DNA from: Hyphochytrium catenoides
Taxonomy: Eukaryota; Sar; Hyphochytriomycetes; Hyphochytriales; Hyphochytriaceae
Assembly: GCA_900088475.1 (NCBI GenBank)
Contig: FLMG01000865.1
Location: forward strand, 3,014-18,071
Reading direction: 5' to 3'
DNA: 15,058 nt
Position numbers and translations under genes: made by a program. Positions 10,967-15,058 of the stretch are shown here, one piece after another (position 1 is the stretch's first letter; every line of letters starts with the position of its first letter). The notes under the pieces are model-generated. The model saw only the letters and a program-made list of their open reading frames with translations. It did no database searches and had not been told where the DNA came from.

Positions 10967-11040
10967 AGAGAGATAGTGTGAGAGAGAAGGAGACAGAGAA
11001 AGAGAGTGAGAGGAGGAAAGAGAGAGGGAGAAAGGAGAGA

Positions 11041-11083
<43 letters not shown>

Positions 11084-11145
11084 TGTGAGAGAGAAAGAGA
11101 CAGACTAAGAGAGAGAGAGAGACAGGAGAGAGAGAGAGAGAGAGG
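10910..11145 (+). repeat. GA dinucleotide satellite block upstream of the TLC gene
   Basis: A nearly continuous purine track of GA units interrupted by GAA, GGA and rare T or C bases. It contains two diverged copies of a longer unit: TAGTGTGAGAGAGA followed by AGGAGACAGA or AAGAGACAGA, starting at 10974 and again at 11081. Part of the array therefore arose by segmental duplication with a 107-bp offset, not only by slippage. It ends some 40 bp before the candidate 5'-UTR splice donor at 11184, so it lies in the promoter or first exon of the TLC gene. Minus-strand translations of it give meaningless Leu/Ser runs. Confidence 0.9.
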
Positions 11146-11183
11146 CTCTACTACTAGGAGAGAGAGACTCAGAAATAACGCAG

Positions 11184-11419
11184 GTAATGAATGCCAAAGG
11201 CTGATGCGACGCTGACCGCCCCACAGTCCCACACTGGAAATCCCACTTTTCAGAGTCAAAGCTCCTTTGGCAGTGACGAAGACCGATGTTTGCGCTCCGA
11301 TGAGCTTCATCACTCAATCAAAGAAGTCTGCAATCAAGAGAAATGGCGCTGTAAAAGTATAAGGAAAGGCAACTACCCTGCCAACCAGTCTGTCTTTCTC
11401 TCTCTCTCCTTGTCCTTAG
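11184..11419 (+). other. Candidate 5'-UTR intron of the TLC gene
   Basis: A good donor, CAG|GTAATG, begins at 11184. A strong acceptor ends at 11419: a CT-rich tract followed by TTGTCCTTAG. Removing these 236 nt leaves 46 nt of leader before ATG 11466, with no other ATG between. The reading frame of the protein is then closed just upstream by a TAA in the first exon, which supports ATG 11466 as the true start. It would also delete an 87-codon upstream ORF (ATG 11191 to stop 11454) that would otherwise burden translation. Prediction only. Confidence 0.4.
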
Positions 11420-11465
11420 GACTCCTGAAGAAGGCGAACTTGACTCCCATTTGAAGCGAGACAGA

Positions 11466-12332
11466 ATGGACTCAGCAGGGGCAGAATGGGTGAAAGAGGT
11501 TGGGGAGATGGTCACCTCCGTCTTCTCGGAGCCTTTGGTGCAAGTTACTCTTATCTCCTCGCTCACAGGACTCACGGTGATCTACGCAGCTGTCCTCATG
11601 ATATTCTCTGAGGAGATGAAGCAAGCAAGAGCCAGATCCTGGGTGGTCACGCTCATCGCGTCCGTTGTTCTCTCTCTCTCTTCTCTCCCATTCCTGCTGG
11701 AGTTCCTCTACTATGGCGGGGGAGATGTACGGATACTGCATCACTCTTCTCTCTCTGCTCTGAGCGAGGGAGATGATCTGATGATGTCCTTCTCCCTCAT
11801 CGTCTCTTCTTTCTTCATGGCCTACCTGATCGCCGATATTATGTTAGGCTTGATCTCTTATCCGACCGAATTAACGCTGGTGACGGGGTGGATCCATCAC
11901 ACCGTTTACTTGGGGCTCCTCACCGTGCTGATCTATCACCGGTTAGCGCCTGCTTTCTGCCTCATGGCCTTCCTCGAGGTGCCCACGGTGGTGCTGGCGC
12001 TGGGACATCTCTCTAAAGCGCACCGGAGAGACAATCTCTTTGGTGCACTCTTCTTTCTCTCTCGCATCGCCTTCCACGGCTATATGATCCATCAGTTCTA
12101 TCATCACTTCCCTGGTCTCTGGTGGAGATGGTTTGCAGGTATCTATCCCCTGCATCTCTACTGGTTTTCTTCTTGGGTGAGAAAGCAGGTGTCTCTCTAT
12201 CGAGAGAAAAGAAAAGAGGCTCCTCTCTCGAGAAAGAGTCTTCTAGATGAACCAAGAATGGCACGATTGCATAGACAGACTGACAGGCTCCTAAAGATGG
12301 CCATGGCTCCACTGCGCAGGCGGCACGCTTAA
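11466..12332 (+). CDS. TLC-domain (TRAM-LAG1-CLN8) multipass membrane protein, TLCD4/TMEM56-like
   Basis: A 288-residue, single-exon coding region. ATG 11466 has A at -3 and G at +4; the frame is open further left but has no other ATG there. About seven hydrophobic segments are visible near 25-45, 57-82, 107-130, 138-158, 160-181, 190-208 and 220-240, so the TLC core covers roughly 55-240. Family-like features are the helix SFFMAYLIADIMLGL with D124, the histidine pair H144-H145 after a short loop, the EVPT segment (E171), and the FGALFFLSRIAFHGYMIH stretch. The C-terminal 45 residues are basic and probably cytosolic. TLC proteins act in lipid synthesis, sensing or transport in the ER or plasma membrane. 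This is not an obvious ceramide synthase, since no Lag1p motif is seen. The substrate is unknown. Several stretches of the gene are themselves rich in CTCTCT. Confidence 0.85.
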   Translation: MDSAGAEWVKEVGEMVTSVFSEPLVQVTLISSLTGLTVIYAAVLMIFSEEMKQARARSWVVTLIASVVLSLSSLPFLLEFLYYGGGDVRILHHSSLSALSEGDDLMMSFSLIVSSFFMAYLIADIMLGLISYPTELTLVTGWIHHTVYLGLLTVLIYHRLAPAFCLMAFLEVPTVVLALGHLSKAHRRDNLFGALFFLSRIAFHGYMIHQFYHHFPGLWWRWFAGIYPLHLYWFSSWVRKQVSLYREKRKEAPLSRKSLLDEPRMARLHRQTDRLLKMAMAPLRRRHA

Positions 12333-12446
12333 CTCTGGAAAGAGAGAGAGCAAGAGAAGAAATGGAAGAGAGTGGAGTTATGGGTTGTCTTCTCCAGCCG
12401 TCAGTTATTTTGCATCAAGTCGATATAGAGCTTATGTTTATATGGA

Positions 12447-12459
12447 AGAGAGAGAGAGA
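12447..12459 (+). repeat. Short GA run in the TLC 3' UTR
   Basis: A GA run of about 13 bases within the presumed 3' UTR of the TLC gene. It has the same strand orientation as the other GA arrays on the right side of the window. Confidence 0.7.
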
Positions 12460-12531
12460 TTGCGTTCTCTGTCCTGGCCCTTCTAGATCCTGAGTCACCT
12501 GCATTCGGTGCTCAACAATGCTTCTTTGTAG

Positions 12532-12537
12532 AATAAA
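12532..12537 (+). promoter_or_regulatory. Candidate poly(A) signal AATAAA of the TLC gene
   Basis: A perfect AATAAA lies about 200 nt after the TLC stop codon, preceded by TTTGTAG, in A/T-richer sequence. Distance and strand fit a normal 3' UTR. Confidence 0.5.
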
Positions 12538-12634
12538 GTCCAATTATCAATCTTTCCTTGGCACGTCTTTCTCTCTCTCGGCCTTTTCTCTTCATCAAGC
12601 TTTAAGTGAGAGAAGGATAACCTTCTTACAGGTA

Positions 12635-12640
12635 TTTATT
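12635..12640 (-). promoter_or_regulatory. Possible poly(A) signal AATAAA of the P450 gene
   Basis: TTTATT on the plus strand gives AATAAA on the minus strand, about 300 nt after the P450 stop codon at 12943. Position is plausible; one hexamer alone is weak evidence. Confidence 0.3.
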
Positions 12641-12725
12641 GCTTTTGAATCTCTGGTAGGGAGAGCTAATAGCTCCTAAGGTGAACTTGACAAGCAGAGA
12701 TAGCGGAAGGGAGCACTAGGGCAAG

Positions 12726-12745
12726 GAGAGAGAGAGAGAGAGAGA
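12726..12745 (+). repeat. GA run in the convergent spacer
   Basis: Ten GA units with no interruption, located between the two convergent genes and probably transcribed as CU repeats only if the P450 transcript extends this far. Confidence 0.8.
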
Positions 12746-12893
12746 CGAACGGGAAAGAGGACTCGTCAACCCCCTGGGTCAAGTAGGAACAAAGCAGGCA
12801 GATAGGTGTTAAGACATAGTACGAATGGAAAAGCCAGGCAGTAAGGTCGAGCTTGCTAAAACCTGTGTTTGGAGAGAGAGGTGGAGATTGGTG

Positions 12894-12920
12894 AAGAGAG
12901 AGAGAGAGAGAAAGAGAGAG
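12894..12920 (+). repeat. GA run just beyond the P450 stop
   Basis: GA units with one GAAA interruption, ending about 20 bp from the P450 stop codon, so it would be a CU-rich element at the start of the P450 3' UTR. Confidence 0.8.
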
Positions 12921-12942
12921 TGAGGAAGATGTTCTACACCGG

Positions 12943-13504
12943 TCATTTGACTAGGCGCTCCATCTCCACCAGAAGAGTAGGCTCCATCGGCAGCGTGATA
13001 GTCTTTCGATAGCCAGCCTTCTTTGGGTCAAATGACGGGCTTAGCTTGATATTGAAGTTCATCAGCAGCAGCGCCGTCACCGCCTTGATTTCCAGGTAGG
13101 CCATTTGCTGGCCCAGACACGTTCGAGGCCCAGCTTGAAAGACAGGGAACTTGAAGGCGTTGGGATGGGAATACCTTGCAAGCAGAAGGAGAGGGAAGAC
13201 AAGAGGAGAATAAAGAGATAAGAGACCGGGATAGGAGAGAAAGAAGGGCGATGAAGAAAGAGAGGGAGGCAGAGAGAGAGATGAGAAGAGAGGAGATTCT
13301 ATCAATATCTGGAGGAGGAAGATAAGATTAGGGAGCCTAGCCATACGGAAGAGAGTGTGGTGGGGGAAGGGAGAGATGTTGAAGGAGGAATGTGGCACCG
13401 GGTTTAAAACGAAGAAAGTGGCCGAGACAGAGTAGAGAAGAAAGAAGACGATTGTGGAGAGCACCAAGTGGACCCAGAGAGAGAGAGGGAGAGAGAGTGA
13501 GAAG

Positions 13505-13536
<32 letters not shown>

Positions 13537-14947
13537 CACAGAGAGAGAGATGGAGAAAGAGAGAGAGCAATTCTAAGAGGAGATACAGCGCGAGAAATTT
13601 GACACAGAAAGAGAGAGAGAGAGCACAGCCAGGAGAAGATAAAGGGAGAAAAACAGGGAGGAGAAGATTGAGGCAATGCGGCGCCTATCAAGGCTGAGAC
13701 AGGGAAGGTGTCAGAGAGATAGAAAAGCGGACTTCAGGAGTGGAATAGAGTGGTACCGTCCATCCTCCGTAAGATGCCTGCAGGGTTTATATTCTAGGGC
13801 ATCGTCGCCCCAGATATCTTTCAGCCTTCCCATCGTGTAAGGCGAGTAGCACACCAGAGAGCCCGCAGGGACCAGGTAGCCGTCGGGGAGAATATCATCA
13901 GACACGCACTGAGGAGAGAGAGAGAGGAAGAAGCACAAACGGAGCCGCAGAGAGCGTAATGAGTGAGAGTAAGAGAGAGAGCCTACTAAATGGCAAAGCG
14001 AGAAAGAGAGTGTGAGTCAAAAGGAAGTCAATGCAGAGTTATGATACCCTGCTAGAGCGTGGACTGAGGAGACGATCAGAAGAGGAGAAGTGGTCACGTG
14101 CAATTATGATCATAAAGTAGCTCCCAGATAAAGAGCCGAAGGATAGAAGCGAGAGCTTCAAGATAGGACAGACAAAATAAGACGGACAGAGAGCCAGGAA
14201 AGCAAGACAGAGAATGAAGAGAGACCAAGAGACACAGAGAGCGAGAGAGAAAGAGAAAGAAAGAGAGAGAGAAAGAGAGAAAGAAAGAAAGAGAGTGACA
14301 GAGAGAGAGAGAGAGAATGTGAGAGAGAGAGAGAGAAAGAAAGAAAGAGAGAGACAGAGAGAGAGACACACACAGAGAGAGAGAGAGAGAGAGAGGAGAG
14401 CTGGATTGATTAAGTTGCGATGAACCGTAGAGAGAGGACACTGAAGGACAACCTCAAGAAAGAGAGAAGGCGTGGAAAAGAGAGGACGCGCAGATCGACC
14501 TACGCTCTTGATATCGCTGGGGACTGGAGGATGCAGTCTTAGCGTCTCTGTCACTGCTGCCTGAAGATAGTGGAGCTCTCCCAGCTGCTCATAAGAGGGA
14601 CACTCTCCATATATCTCTCCCATTACCTTCCTCAGCTCCTCTCTCAGCTTCTCCTGCTCCTCAGGACGCTGTAGAAGCTCGAAGAAGGTCCAAGAAAGAG
14701 CGTTGGCGGTGGTGTCTCTCCCTGCCAGGATGAAGTTTATCACCACGTCTCTTAGGAACTTGTCTCCATAAGGCGAGCCGTCCTCCTGCTTGAGACCCAT
14801 GAAGCGCGAGAGAAGGTCAGATTTTCTCTTGAGTTCTTCCTGAGAAAGCTTTCGTCTCGCTGCGATGACGGAGTAACAGAACTTGTCGATAACTTTGAGA
14901 GACTGGGAGAGAGTGCGCTCGGGGCCAATGTTGAAGAATCGGAGCAT
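12943..14947 (-). CDS. Cytochrome P450, C-terminal part (three exons, 5' end outside the window)
   Basis: Haem-thiolate monooxygenase of the fatty-acid-hydroxylase-like class (CYP86/CYP52-type resemblance). Exons 14947-14504, 13908-13757 and 13174-12943 splice to 275 codons ending in TAG or equivalent stop at 12943. Numbered from the first codon of the 14947 exon, it shows the I-helix oxygen-binding motif AGRDTT (75-80), the K-helix ETLR (E134, R137), the segment YSPYTMGRLKDIWGDDALEY, the meander with R191, and the haem-binding loop FQAGPRTCLG with ligand C218. The usual PERW of the meander reads PCRH here, an odd substitution that keeps the Arg of the E-R-R triad. A full P450 has about 500 residues, so roughly 220 or more, including any membrane anchor, lie to the right of the window. 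The first visible codon is an ATG, but it follows a splice acceptor and matches an internal region, so it is not the start. Confidence 0.9.
13476..13567 (+). repeat. GA array inside the last P450 intron
   Basis: About 92 bp of GA units broken by GGGA, GTGA, GAAA and an AAACACAG patch. On the transcribed RNA it is a CU-rich tract within the intron. Translations through it give Leu/Ser-rich chance frames. Confidence 0.9.
13607..13623 (+). repeat. Short GA run in the same P450 intron
   Basis: A 17-bp GAAAGAGAGA-type run about 40 bp beyond the main array, still within the 582-nt intron. Confidence 0.75.
13909..14503 (-). other. P450 intron (penultimate), CT-repeat rich
   Basis: Donor AGC|GTAGGT and acceptor CTCTCTCTCCTCAG. 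It is a phase-0 intron that joins PSDIKS to CVSDDILPDG, the expected continuation after the K-helix ETLR. Length is 595 nt, close to the neighbouring intron. The acceptor's own polypyrimidine tract is a CT dinucleotide run, so the repeat doubles as a splice signal. Confidence 0.9.
14235..14400 (+). repeat. Large compound GA/GAAA/CACA array in the P450 intron
   Basis: About 165 bp of nearly pure purine on the plus strand, mixing GA and GAAA units, with one ACACACAC patch near 14367-14374. It fills the donor-proximal part of the 595-nt intron, beginning about 100 nt after the donor. It is the longest purine-dominated tract outside the 10.9 kb block. Confidence 0.9.
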
Positions 14948-15058
14948 CTGTGCGATGAGCGAAAAATTGGAGAGATATGGTGGGCGACTGGTGATGTGGC
15001 CAGAAAGAGAGAGAGAGAGAGAGAGAGAGACTGAGAAGCAAGAACGAGAAGGATGACA
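14948..15058 (-). other. Partial upstream P450 intron running off the right edge
   Basis: On the minus strand the sequence ends in TCATCGCACAG just before the exon at 14947. It includes a CT array (15002-15030 as GA on plus). The donor is outside the window. Another AG follows TTGCTTCTC near 15030, but reading on from it passes through the CT array, so the later acceptor is preferred. Confidence 0.65.
15002..15030 (+). repeat. GA array in the right-edge P450 intron
   Basis: Nearly perfect GA units over about 29 bp in the partial intron. It shows that all three visible P450 introns carry the repeat. Confidence 0.85.

Larger units (their letters stand above)
8243..11183. other. Long gene-free spacer
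   Basis: About 2.9 kb between the orphan gene and the putative first exon of the TLC gene. The open frames here are all under 100 codons, overlap in different frames and show no domain, membrane pattern or consistent codon use. The left end should carry the 3' UTR of the orphan gene, though no AATAAA was seen shortly after its stop. The right end carries the GA-repeat block and the presumed TLC promoter. Small features inside it are listed separately. Confidence 0.5.
12333..12942. other. Convergent 3' spacer between the TLC and P450 genes
   Basis: About 610 bp containing the 3' ends of two converging transcripts, several short GA runs and candidate poly(A) signals on both strands. No coding potential was seen. 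If the hexamers at 12532 (plus) and 12640 (minus) are used, the two transcripts would end close to each other with little or no overlap. Confidence 0.6.
13175..13756 (-). other. P450 intron (last), CT-repeat rich
   Basis: Donor ACG|GTACCA and acceptor TTGCAAG|G. The junction is phase 2 and restores GGA CGG TAT, joining the meander (EDGR) to the residues before the haem loop (YSHPNAFKFP), exactly where P450 alignments continue. Length is 582 nt. It contains CT arrays on the sense strand, seen as GA on plus at 13476-13567 and 13607-13623. Confidence 0.85.

Noticed and set aside
10846-11313. 155-codon minus-strand frame with long Leu-Ser runs resembling a membrane protein
   Set aside because: It is a readthrough of the GA/CT array; dinucleotide repeats are open in several frames and give false hydrophobic proteins.
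11451-11465. Non-ATG (TTG) start for the TLC protein at 11451
   Set aside because: A well-placed ATG five codons later has a better context, and eukaryotic genes rarely start at TTG.
13392-13697. Plus-strand Arg/Glu-rich frame resembling a nuclear or SR-type protein
   Set aside because: It is the GA array read in the sense orientation inside a P450 intron; the same artefact recurs at 14214-14423.
14039-14503. Continuation of the P450 frame past the K-helix as a Leu/Ser/Phe-rich tail
   Set aside because: This is translation of the CT-repeat intron; the P450 continues canonically in the exon at 13908 after splicing at GTAGGT.
14947-14947. ATG at the first visible P450 codon as a start codon
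   Set aside because: It directly follows a CACAG splice acceptor and lies in the middle of the P450 fold, with some 220 expected residues missing upstream.
10910-15030. GA arrays as a CRISPR array, telomere or centromere
   Set aside because: There are no spacers or fixed repeat units and no telomere motif; they are microsatellites interleaved with ordinary genes.

Overview
The window looks like nuclear DNA of a eukaryotic microbe, most likely a fungus, and perhaps an early-diverging filamentous one (Mortierella-like or chytrid-like). That placement is inferred from protein style only. The support is GT-AG introns, A at -3 of the chosen ATGs, a seven-helix receptor fused to an RGS domain, a fungal-style TLC protein, a class-E P450, long non-coding spacers and microsatellites. 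An oomycete or another protist is not excluded. I see no bacterial operon, phage, transposon, tRNA, rRNA or CRISPR feature.

Left part (1-4,678): a non-coding or unrecognised stretch (1-1,207), then a minus-strand gene (3006 to 1208) with one predicted intron. It encodes a GPCR-like protein with seven membrane helices and a C-terminal RGS domain, which would make it a heterotrimeric G-protein regulator. A 1.7 kb spacer separates it from a divergent plus-strand gene.

Middle (4,679-11,183): an uninterrupted 1,187-residue ORF for a large membrane protein I do not recognise. It has an N-terminal anchor, a glycosylation-rich ectodomain of about 780 residues and a polytopic C-terminal part. About 2.9 kb of apparently gene-free DNA follows.

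Right part (about 10,910-15,058): the DNA changes character and is filled with GA/CT tracts. A plus-strand TLC-domain protein gene (11466-12332), probably with a 5'-UTR intron, faces tail-to-tail a minus-strand cytochrome P450 gene (12943 to beyond the right edge). Only the last 275 codons of the P450, in three exons, lie in the window. Its two complete introns (582 and 595 nt) are packed with CT repeats on the sense strand.

Functionally the window holds a G-protein signalling component, an orphan surface or endomembrane protein, and two lipid-related membrane enzymes or factors (TLC protein, fatty-acid-hydroxylase-like P450). Nothing shows that the four act together. The most unusual items are the orphan 1,187-residue protein and the block of strand-polarised GA repeats invading introns and spacers.
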